From Chamaecyparis obtusa (Eukaryota > Streptophyta > Pinopsida > Cupressales > Cupressaceae), in the NCBI GenBank assembly GCA_027943335.1, contig BSBK01000880.1, forward strand, positions 506,001 to 570,000: a stretch of 64,000 nucleotides of DNA, written 5' to 3'. The translations under genes were made by a program, and so were the position numbers. This document shows, piece after piece, positions 44,061-54,588 of the stretch. Every line of letters begins with the position of its first letter. Positions within the stretch are counted from its first letter, which is position 1. The notes beneath the pieces are model-generated. The model ran no database searches. It had not been told where the DNA came from and saw nothing but the letters and a program-made list of their open reading frames with translations.

Positions 44061-47000
44061 GATGGTTAGAAGAGAACTATGGAGTGAAATTAATAAGGAA
44101 GATCAGGTAAGGAAAAAAATTTTCAAAACCAAATGAAGATTTCCTAATAAAGTGTGGAAGGTAATAATTGATAGTGGAAGCTAAAAAAATTTGGCATCTA
44201 AGGAAATGGTTTAAATTTTGCAGTTAGAGAGGTTGAAACACCCAAAGCCTTATCAAGTTTCATGGATCAAGGATGACATACACTTGTGGCAAGTGAACAA
44301 TATTATGTGAATTTGAAAATTGGCAAGTACTATGATAAACTGCTATGTGATATCATGCCTATGGAATGTTGTCATATTCTATTGGTTAGACCTTGGCAAT
44401 ATGATAGACATGCTATATATGATGGAAGATTGCATAAATATACTATTTGGGCTGATGGGAGAAGAAAAATGTCGCTACCTTTGATTTAAGATTCTTTTGG
44501 TAATGTTTGCACATCTATGAAAGTTTGTTTTATGGAAGGAAGAAATTTTGTTAAGGATTTGAAGAAAAATGATATATGCTTTACTGTGATTCCTAACAAA
44601 TCGAGTGAGAAAACAATGGATAGTATCCCTGAAGAGGCTAATAAGATACTCCTCAAGTAAAGAGAGATCATTTATGATAATGTACCTAATGGTTTAACAC
44701 TAAAAATAATCATTGATCATTGTAGGGATCTGATTCCTCGAGCTATATTATTGAACAAGGCACCATATCAGTTAACACCTAGAGAGAATAGAGAACTTAA
44801 TTGACAAATCCAAGAATTGTTGCAAAAAGGTTTGATCTGAGAAAGTTTGAGTCTATGTGTAGTACCAGTTGTATAGGGACCTAAGAATAATGGAGAATGG
44901 AAAATATTTATTGATTCTAAAGAAAACAACAAGATAACAATGAAATATAGGTTTCCTATATTGAGAATAGATGGCATAATGGATAGCTTGAGTGGAGAAA
45001 AGTATTTTACTAAAATTTATTTGAAAATTAGATATCATTAGGTAAGAATCAAAGAAGGTGATGAATGGAATACTGCTTTCAAGACAAGAGAATATTTGTA
45101 TGAGTGGTTGGTTATGCCTTTTGGTTTAACTAATGCATCGAGGACTTTTATGAGATTGATGAATGAAGTTTTGAAGAAGTTATTGTGTACCTAGATGACA
45201 TTATGATATTCAGTAAGACCAAAGTAGAACATGTGTTACACATTAAATAGGTATTGTAGAGATTAAAAGAAGAAAAGTTGTTCATTAATTTAAAAAATCA
45301 TTCTTTCATGAGAGAAGAGATTGTGTATTTGGGATTTTTTGATTTTAGCTGATTGTTTAAAAATGGATCCTGAGAAGGTTGAACCTATTTTGAATTAGCC
45401 TACACCTAAAAGTGCTAGTGAGGTAAGATCATTTCATGGTCTAGCAAGTTTTTACTAAAATTTCATCATAAATTTTAGTTCAATTTGTAATGCTATGACT
45501 AAGACTATGAGAGGAGATAAAAGAGAATTCAAGTGGACACAAGGAGCTCATAATATTTTTGAGACTTTAAAGAAGAAGGTTGTTGAAATGCATGTGTTAG
45601 CTTTACCTAATTTCAATAAGGTATTTCAAGTTGAATGTGATGGAATTGGTAATGGAATATGAGCTATGTTGAGTCAAGAAGGTAAACTAATTGCTTTCTT
45701 TAGTGAGGAATTGGATGATGCAAAAAGGAAATATTGTGTGTATGATCAAGAGATCTATACTATTTTTCAAGACTTAAAGAAATGGAGACATTATTTGATA
45801 CTGAGTGAATTTGTGATGTATACTGATCATAAGGATTTATAGTATTTGGGTAGTCAAAATAAGTTGAATCAGAGACATATGAAATGGGTTAAATATTTGT
45901 GGAGTTATATACATTTTTTATAAAAACATAAGAGTGGAGTCACTAACCGAGATGTTGATGCATTGAGTAGAAGAAGATCTTTGATGACTACAATGAGAAT
46001 TGAAGTTCTTGGTTTTAGTGACATGAAAGATTTGTATGAAACTGACCCTGATTTTTCTGAGTCATGGAGAAAGTGTAAACCATCTATTCAAGATCAATCA
46101 ATTACTAAATAGGAAGACTATTTCATTAAAGAAGGTATATTATTTAATGGTATTCAATTTTATATACCGAGAGGATCAATGAGAACTAATTTGATAAAGG
46201 GGAAACATAGTAGTAGTTTGGCTGGACATTTTGGCATTAAAAAAACATGAAATCTACTTAAGGAGAAATACTCTTGGCTACAGTTGTATAAGGATGTTCA
46301 TAAATTCGTGAAAAGTTATGGATTTCATCAAGTTGCAAAGGGAGTAAGTCAGAATACTAGATTGTATACACTGATTTTTATTCCTGAGAAACCTTTGATT
46401 GATATTAGTATAGATTTTGTTCTTTGATTACTGAAGATAGTAAGAGTTATTGATTATATATTTGTTGTTGTGGATAGATTTTCTAAGAAGACACATTTGT
46501 TACCCGGTAGAAAAACATCATATGAAGTGCATATAGTAGATATTTTCTTTAAGTAAATTATCATATTGCATGGGCTACCGAGGAGTATCATCTCTCACTG
46601 AGACACTAAGTTTTTTGGTTACTTTTGGAAGACTTATTAGAAACACTTTGGTACCGAGTTGAGGTATAGTTATAATTTTCCCCCACAGATTGATTGAAAG
46701 ATAGAGGTTATAAATACAAGCTTGGGTAATCTATTAAGACGTGTTGGAGATAAACCAAGTAATTAGGATTCTATGTTGGCACAAGTTGAGTTTTCATACA
46801 ATAATGTAGTGAATGGGAGTAATGGAAAAACACCTTTTGAGATTGTTAATGACATACAACCGAGAGGTATATGAGAATTGAAGAGCATTTCTAGTGAAGA
46901 AAAGAGAAGTGTTGAAGGAGAATAATTTGACGAGTTCATGAAGACATTGCATGAGGAAGTGAAACATAAGTTGTAATATAGTAATAAGAAATTTAAGGAC

Positions 47001-47441
47001 AAAGAAGATAACTCAAGAAGACATAAGACTTTTGTAGTTGGGGATGAAGTAATGGTTCATTTGAAGAAAGGGAAATTTTCTATTAAAACCTATGAAAAAT
47101 TAAAAATGAAGAAATTTGGTCATTGCAAGATATTAAAGAAGTTTGACAGTGGAAATTATTATGAGATTGATTTACCCAATGACATGGATATATTACCTAT
47201 ATTCAACATTGTAGACTTGTATGAGTATCATGGATCTGATGAAGAAATAACAATATCGAATGATTATCCTAAGAAGAAGATAGAAGAAGTTGAGAAGATT
47301 TTGGAGCAACGAGTTGGAAAAAGCACAAGAGAAAAGGAGTACATGGAGTACCTAGTAAAGTTGAAGAAAAAACCAATTCAAGTTCAATCATGGATTACAC
47401 AATCTGAGTTGGATTCAACTTGGGTTGTACATGTTGCATGA
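44061..47441 (+). pseudogene. chromovirus pol (protease, RT, RNase H, integrase, chromodomain-like end)
   Basis: Protease: IIDSGS (44166) and a damaged ILLVRPWQYD block (44376-44405). [49 protein letters not shown] and the catalytic YLDD at 45188-45199. RNase H: 45440-45990, including TDHKDL and a GVTNRDVDALSR-like end. Integrase: 46180-47000, with LAGHFGIKKT, VVVDRFSKKTH and EFSYNNVVNGS. The last well-kept frame (47052-47441) carries the integrase C-terminus and, from 47279, VEKILEQRVGKSTREKEYM and LVKLKKKP, the pattern of a chromodomain that targets integration to chromatin. The copy is not functional. Confidence 0.8.
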
Positions 47442-47476
47442 TTCAGAGAAAACCACTGAAAAAAACCCCAGGTTTT

Positions 47477-47990
47477 TGATGTAGGAGCATCTTGGGTTCT
47501 TGGAAATCTTGTTTCACCAAACAAAAGTAAGAGTTGTTAGATATTCTCAGTAGCTACTTGTGGGCATATTGTGGTGTTTTCTTGTTTCCACCAATGGGGC
47601 TCAGTTTCTACTTGGTTCCTTCATTCACTGAGTTGGCTTGGTTTCTTCACTGAGTTAATTTAGTGTAGCTCAATTATCTTGCTCACTGAGAGGTTTATTT
47701 TTTAGATTTTTATTGAGGCTAGCTTATGCATTAAATTTTGGTCATAGAATTAATGGTTACATCAATCATTGGGAAGTGTGTAGACCTAGATCTAGGTGTT
47801 CCCTTCTCCAATACTGGATCTAAAGGCCAACTTGTTTCAGTAGCCTCTTGTATAAAAAAAGTAGTTTATTATAGTTTTAAAGGGAAATTTTTAGAGGATA
47901 GAAGAGAGGTTCTAAAAGTTGAATCCTCGCATAATGGAGGACTGTTGTAATTGAAATCTGATTATATTTGGCTATAACTGGGAAGGTTGT
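47477..47990 (+). repeat. 3' LTR of the chromovirus, truncated
   Basis: Parallels the 5' LTR through ...ttatatttggctataactggga, then switches to unrelated sequence starting TGTCATGCCCC. Confidence 0.75.
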
Positions 47991-50510
47991 CATGCCCCAC
48001 AAGGGAACCAGGAAAGAGAACAAAGATTCTCTTTAGAAAAGAAAAACTAAGTAATGAATTATGAAACATTTTGAACTTTAAAAGATTTGCATGAACAATC
48101 CATAAACATCATTTAACTTACAATCTTTCCAAGGTTCCCTAATACTACATTTATAATTATTTTAAGATCATTAAGTGTACTAGCTATTATCATACAACCT
48201 TTAAAATTTTGTAGGGAGAAATATAAATGCTATCATTTGATTACTAACCAATTAATTCCATCAATATTCCCTAAACCTTCTTTCATAAACATTTAAAGCA
48301 TAATTTTTGTAAAAGAATTTGTCTAGGAGTTAAACTATTTCTCATATGAAATTAACACATTGGTTTTACTAACTTTTCTTGAACAATAGTAATAAGAAAC
48401 ATGCCACTTTGTTTGAAACATATATGAAACTACTTCTGCTTGTCCAACAACATGATTAACATAAAGTTCACCATTCCCTTTTATTTTCCCTAAATCTACC
48501 CATCCAAATCAAATTGAAATACATTAAATGCTGCATTACATACATTTGCTCTAGGAGGTAATAATAGCTTTACATTTGAGAATAATGAAAGATAAATACA
48601 AAGTCTTCTTCCTTCAAAAATGGAACAATACGTAAGCAAGAATCCATAAGCTCTGCAACTATGAAAGGTACCTTGATAAAAGATTTACCACCCAACCACG
48701 TGGATACCAAAAGACCCACTCCCCTATGCTAGGAGATAAACACCAAGGTCCACAAGGAAGTGATATCTAGGCCGTACCTAGGGTTGGAGTAAACCTTCCC
48801 AAATAACAACTGAAAAAAAAATCAAAATACAAACCCTCTCCCAAAAGGTTCTAAGGCTAGGTGGAAACTCTAAGTGACAAGCTAGGTTTCGGACCCTTAC
48901 CAAAACATCATAAACACGTAACACTAAAATTTGAAGAAATTTTTAGAGGGTTTGGTGTGTGTAAGAGAGAGGGAAGTAAATTTTTCTTTGAATACAAATA
49001 AAAATCTCTACAACTTTCGTGTTCTCTGTTGTGAGGTTATAGCCAACCCTTTTGTGTTTGAATAATATCCATTCCAATGTAAATGTGATTAGAAATAGAT
49101 TGAAATAGTATTGGTTTCTATTTCTAACCATTTACATACATGTTTAATTTGTTTTTATGAGGCTTTGAACATAGGAAGTCCTCATTTACATTGATTGTTC
49201 CTATTATTGATTTGGTGCAATCAGTTAATTGTTTTGAGGCTTTAATGAGAACATAGGCTCTTCAATTTTTTAGGTTATTATGGATTATGGGAGAATCATA
49301 GTACTATATAAGTATGAGTCATTAAGTGTTTTGAATGTAGGTATATACAAGAGATTGAAAATAGAGATCTCTGATTGATGAACAATACAGTATCAGAAAA
49401 AATGACCCTCAGTGCGGGGGCCATAACTTTCAAAACAACAATTGGATCTTCATGAGCCTTGGATATGTTTTAAAAAACCTAATTACACCAAACCTCATTG
49501 GAGAAATTGATGAGGTGTTATCTGAATAAAAAGTAATACACATCTAAGTACAGATTTGTCTAGAGGGCAGAAATCTATCATGTTAGGACAGTCATAGGTA
49601 AGATGATTGTTTAAATACAGTTGATCTTGTTTTGATGAATTTTATTATTATTGAAAGTAATAGGATAGTTTTTATTTCTCTAGGTTTGTGTACATTCAAT
49701 TAATGATACTATCATTTTCCCAAAGAGTAGGCAAAGAATAGTGACATAGTTCACAATCTAAATCACAGTCCTATATTTTCGAGCAAGTAAACAAACAATA
49801 TAGCTTCACAAAAAATATGATAACACACAGAAGAAATAATAATCATTTGTATAATAATATATTTACTATATATCTATCCTTTCTCCTAAATCCTTTCACA
49901 TAGGAAAAATAGACATAATACAATAGAATAATACATTCTCCATATTGACTGCACACAGGAAGCAATCATAAATACAGAAAAAATAAAAATCACACAAATC
50001 AAATGAGGAGCATCTTTCAGGATAGCTCCTACTTGGCTTCCAGTGGAGAAAACCATTGATGAAGGCTGAATCAACTCTCTTCAATCTTTTTCCAGCACTT
50101 CACCAAATTCCTCTCAGATGCAGGCACCAACCTTCTACTAGAAACTCAAAATCAAAATATCCTTTCTAGAATAATATATTTCCTCTCCCAGAATACTATA
50201 ATCCTCCTAAATACAATATCCTCTCAAAGCAATAATCCAATTTCCTGAGTCTAATTTCCAACCAACCTCCCCATCCTTCAAATATCTCTCTTGTAAATAG
50301 GTTGAAGGATTGGTTGCACAGAAAAATCAACCAATGTAACCATCCCAACCAAAAGGTAGTTTATAGTTTAGGCTTTAATTAATTTCATTAAAGCCATTCA
50401 TGAGAAGGGAATAACCAATTTAATATTAATAATAAAATCTAATATGAGAGCCTCATAAATATTAATAAAGTAATGTTATTTTCCTTTATTTAAGGAAAAG
50501 GAAATAATTT
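47991..50510. other. Non-coding stretch, possibly an old solo LTR plus flank
   Basis: It begins TGTCATGCCCCAC, a typical LTR-like start, exactly where the chromovirus LTR is broken. No matching second copy, primer site or target duplication was found. The open frames near 49886-50084 are overlapping minus-strand readings without protein character. 50400-50510 is AT-rich. Confidence 0.35.
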
Positions 50511-51953
50511 TGTAGACACCGAAAAATCCTTCAGAAAATAAATTATTTTTATTTTTTGAAAATCCTTGATGACATCATCATTTATTAATTAATTAATTAT
50601 TTAATTAATTAATTTATTTTTATGGCATTAAATCCCTCTCTCTTAATTAAAAATCTTTAATTAAGGAATCTAGCCTAAAAATGTCATTTGGACATTATCC
50701 CTAATTTATTAATTATTTAATTAATAAATTGACCAAAAAACTTCAAAAATAAATTAATTTATTTTTTATCCCAAACTTGGCCAATTTCCTTAAGACCACT
50801 AACCTCTTCCAAAATCTTCTAATCCCTTCTTAATCTCGATTAAAAGGCTAATCCCATCTTTTCTAACCCTAATCCCAAGGTTAAATATTTAATTAAGGTT
50901 AAATATTTAATTTCCATATTTATTGAAAATATTTTAATAAATATTCCTAAAACTTAAGCTTTTGGAATGAATAACTTTTATTCCATGAAACTAAGGAGAA
51001 ATCTAGACTCTTCTAGAATCTTCTCAAATCCACCCTCTTCACCCATCCTAATCCTTTTCTTGTCCTAATCTAATCCTAATCCTACCCTTAAACCTTTGTG
51101 CAATCCTAACCAAGCTTAAGACTTTCCTAAACCAAAGCAAAGTCTTTCCTTCCAAATATCTCAACCACAAAGCATTTATTGCTTCCCCAAAGTTTTCAAA
51201 GCCTCTTAAAGCCCATTCATTGCTCTTACAAGCATTTATTTGGAGAGTTATGAGCTTGGAGCCCCCTTTGTTGACTCCTTTTTGCCCTTCCCTTCATCCA
51301 CTCACCTTGTGACATGTGTCACCTCTTGATTGGCTGAGAACTAGCACAATCCATGTGCTTCCCTTTGAGTGAATCTTGGCCTCTCTTAAGGATTTCAATC
51401 CTGGCCATTCATTCCTCCTACCCCAAGCCTTAGAAATCCTATAAATACCCTCACTTCCTAAGGCAAATCATCTCTCAACTCTCAAACTCAATAGCAAAGT
51501 TATAATGCCATTTTCATTCTAGCATAAGCATAAACTCATTCTTTTTTAGATCATTTTCAAGCTTAAATCACATCTAAATTAGCTTAAATGGATTAACATA
51601 GATTCATTTCTTGTTTTAATCTTAGTTCAATCATTTGGCTTTGCATATTTGTGTGTTCTTGAGGCCTTTTGAGGCAAAATAGGTTCCTCATACCTATTTT
51701 GTGTCATTTTGGGTCTTCTTGATCCTCAAATCATCCATCTTGCATGCTCCAAGTGCTTGAGTTTGCACACCCACATCCCTCTATATCTAAGCATATCAAA
51801 CGGTGCATGGGCGCATCCGTTTTAAGCTTAAACTGAGGTGGCTTTGATTTTAGTTTGTTTACCTTTTAAATTTGATTTGACTATATGCTATGACATTTGT
51901 TTGTCTTTGGCCTTCAAAACAGGTTTAGGTGCACTCTCAAATCCTAGTCTACA
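50511..51953 (+). repeat. 5' LTR of the Tat element
   Basis: Starts TGTAGACACCGAAAAATCC and ends ...tctaca, 1,443 bp. The U3 part contains ATTAATTA-rich palindromic stretches (50580-50640). The start was chosen from the TG terminus and family style because the second LTR is outside the window. Confidence 0.65.
51439..51449 (+). promoter_or_regulatory. TATA box of the Tat LTR
   Basis: ctataaatacc, a near-consensus plant TATA box. Transcription would be expected to start about 30 bases downstream, near the caaatcatctctcaac stretch, leaving a U5/leader of over 3 kb before gag. Confidence 0.6.
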
Positions 51954-51956
51954 TTC

Positions 51957-51973
51957 TGGCACGCCCGGTGGGA
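51957..51973 (+). promoter_or_regulatory. Primer binding site region of the Tat element
   Basis: tggcacgcccggtggga, three bases after the LTR end; the TGG start matches a tRNA CCA end. The tRNA identity is not assigned here. Confidence 0.6.
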
Positions 51974-52029
51974 CAAAAACCACAATCATTTTGATGAAAT
52001 TATACTTTATATGCTTGTTTTTTGCAGGA

Positions 52030-52440
52030 AATAAAGAAATGTCGCGTTCATGAAAAGAAATGACGCCTACAGCAATTAAATGTCACCTTCAAACAAAGAA
52101 ATGTCAGCTTCATCAAAAGAAATGTCGCCTATAAAGAATTCAGTCACGCCTTCATGCAATTAAATCACGCCTTTGAGGAAAGAAATGACGCCTATGAGTT
52201 CTGTTTTCATGCCTGCATAGCTGAGATTTTCCTGTGATTGACAATTTCTGTTCCGTCTTAGAATTCTTCTTCTGTCGCCTTCTTGTAAAGAAATCACGCC
52301 TGTAACAAAAGAAATCATGCCTGTGGTTTTTTATCTGTCGCCTTTTTAGGTACAGAATGTCACCTGTAGGAATTAAATGTCGCCTCTGCACTTTCCAGCG
52401 TCGCCTATAAGCTGGACAGTGTCGCTTTTGGTTTTTGTCT
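52030..52440 (+). repeat. Degenerate 21-bp repeats in the Tat leader
   Basis: Units of the form aaagaaatg(t/a)cgcct plus about seven variable bases recur, e.g. near 52035, 52056, 52098, 52119, 52182 and 52373, some with aattaaatg in place of aaagaaatg. Spacing is close to 21 bases in the first part, then irregular. The core (t/a)cgcct is kept while the linkers vary. Confidence 0.6.
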
Positions 52441-53384
52441 TGAGTTGCTTAAAGACTGGTTTTTTTCATTTCTTTTATTACAGCAAAGGTCAAACTCAAT
52501 CTTGAATGAAACTTAAGGAAATGAACTTAGGTCCTAAGTGTCATTGTCAATTTGAAAATCAAACCAAATCTCAAATGCACTAAAGGAACAAACAACTCTA
52601 TTCCCTCATCTATTTCAGATTTCAAAGCAAGCAAACAAATTCAATCTTGAGTGATCTAAGGGATAAAACAAAGCTTTTTCAAAGTTCTTAAATCAACTCG
52701 CTAATCAAATCTTGAATGCACAAAAAGAAAGAACTTGCAAACGTTCAAAGCATTTACATTTTGAGGAAAAGAACAAATCAAAAGCTAATCACGAGTGTCT
52801 TCATTTCAAAGTTCAAACATCACTTAATCAAATTTGGAAAAATGAACAAAATCTGCTTGATGTGCATGTAGGAGTTTTTCAATTCTTGCATAATCCTTGT
52901 TAGAGTAAGCAACGTGGAACATTTGAACTTGGACAAGTTCACTTGTTCTACTTTTAGCGAGGCCTGTCCAAGGAGAAGCGCTTCCTCCTCAGAGAACGAC
53001 CTCAAACCGGTATCCCCCCCGGCCGATATAAAAATAAGTGAATACCAAAAGAATCACTTACATCTCCTAATTGCCGGGCGTTCATGCCAAACATGTGTCT
53101 GGGGATGGTAAACATTCCTCTCCCCCAACATAATTGGCAAGGCTCTTAAGTGAGTCACGGATGATCAGCATAACCGGGTATAGAGACTCCACGGAACTAT
53201 TAAAAACTTGATAAACTAGAGGCTACCCTATCTATATCCGAAAGTATCAAAATCCTTGTGCAAGGACCGATTCCAAGGGGTTTACCGGGTCGCCTCAAGA
53301 TTACTCACCATTTGTATTCCCTTCTGGGGGATACCAAGCTGTGGGCAAGCGATTTTGATACTCACCTTCCTTAGGTAGATCTGT
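52441..53384 (+). other. Tat leader, including a GC-rich block
   Basis: 52441-52910 is A-rich without a gene. 52960-53345 is notably more GC-rich and less repetitive than its surroundings, with ggtatccccccccggccgat, a ccgggcg block and several short complementary segments. It might be a structured leader or packaging region; this is inference. Confidence 0.35.
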
Positions 53385-53768
53385 TTGAAGTGCTTGACAG
53401 TCAAAGACTCTGTGAAAACACTTGTTGAAACATACACTTTCAAAGCTTTGTCAGAGTCAGTTGCCTTTGTTTGTATCCCACAGGGTTGCTTTGTCCCTTG
53501 CGGAGATTGCTGTGACTTTAACCTTTGCCATTGGAAACCTTTGCCTAAAAATCAGAAGCCTCTTTTCCAAGTGATGCCCAGCAAGAACAAACATCCTAAA
53601 GAAAAGTTGCCCAAATCCCAAGCCTATCAAGAGGGAAAAGTTATCAAGAAGAACACCAAGACCTATCAATCCATTATCCAAGCAACCCAAGCAGAAGAAA
53701 AGTCCCAAACCAGACTTGAGAACATTGCCCATAACGCCCGCATCAAACAGTTCGCCTTCCGTTTCTGA
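53385..53768 (+). CDS. Small ORF in the Tat leader (unknown)
   Basis: 127 codons from the ATG at 53385 to a TGA, in a frame different from gag. The first half has Cys-rich patches (CIPQGCFVPCGDCCDFNLC); the second is Lys/Gln-rich and helical. Ogre-type elements are known to carry an extra ORF before gag, so this could be such an ORF, but no homology is visible. An overlapping antisense frame (53457-53882) makes chance openness quite possible. Confidence 0.3.
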   Translation: MKCLTVKDSVKTLVETYTFKALSESVAFVCIPQGCFVPCGDCCDFNLCHWKPLPKNQKPLFQVMPSKNKHPKEKLPKSQAYQEGKVIKKNTKTYQSIIQATQAEEKSQTRLENIAHNARIKQFAFRF

Positions 53769-54588
53769 GTTAACCATCACTTTGTCAACCTTGAGCCAGA
53801 AGATTAGCCAATCCTTGTTCATGTCTTGTTCCATCTTGAGATCCTGAAATCTTGTCTCAACAGCCTTGCATCTTAGTCTCATCCTAGTTTCATCCTTTTC
53901 ATCAGCATCAAAACCTTAGTTGCATTTCAAAATATCATAAAGTGGCATATGCATTCATCTTCCTACCAGCATTCTAGAATCAATCCTTGTCATCTGCATT
54001 GTCCCTTTAGATAGAGCATTGTCCCTTCACCCTTCAATACCTTTTCCACCAGCATCCCCCCATCAGCTTTCCATATCTTTCCAGCAGATCCATCATCCTT
54101 GTTCCAAATCCAGAGTTCCACCAACACTTAGTGTTCTACCTTTTGAGTTATTCCTATCCTATATCCAAAGATCAGAGACCATCATCCTCTTTTTGACACA
54201 ACGTGTTGTCATAAAGAAATCAAACCTTGTCCTTGCATAGCCATCATCTCGAGCAAGAGATTGGAGTGTATTGATAAGAAACTTGTTGACCGAAGATCAT
54301 CAGTCTATCTTAGGTTGACCCCATCATATCTCTGATCCTCCATTTGGGAAAAATAGCAGCTTATTTGTTGACCACTCAGTAATCTTTCACCAGCTTTCCA
54401 CCAGCAACCTATCTTTCCTCCACCATCTTGATCCATATCAGTTCCATCTAGCTTCCATCATCACCATCTTGATCCCTGTCTTTGCATTTGCATCCTAGAA
54501 AGTCATCATCTTTAGAAGTTCATCAACTTTGCATCCATCAACATCTTTTAGCCAAACATCTTGCATACATTTAAGCACTTGCATCTCC
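53769..54588. other. Leader sequence before Tat gag
   Basis: C/T-rich plus strand with repeated catc- and ccaccag-containing phrases. No domain was seen. Confidence 0.4.

Larger units (their letters stand above)
42192..47990 (+). mobile_element. Ty3/gypsy chromovirus, degenerate, right LTR truncated
   Basis: LTRs start at 42192 and 47477 with TGATG(C/T)AGGAG(T/C)ATCTT and match until about 47990, where the right copy stops roughly 180 bases short. Between them gag, protease, RT, RNase H, integrase and a chromodomain-like C-terminus occur in gypsy order. LTR starts, primer site and protease resemble the gag-protease element at 32668-36494. Stops and frameshifts are numerous throughout. Confidence 0.85.

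Noticed and set aside
49886..50084. Two overlapping 62-codon minus-strand frames
   Set aside because: They occupy the same DNA in different frames with no motif, typical of chance.
52030..52440. Possible CRISPR-like array
   Set aside because: Repeats are degenerate, of about 21 bp with short variable linkers, no cas genes, and in a plant retrotransposon leader.
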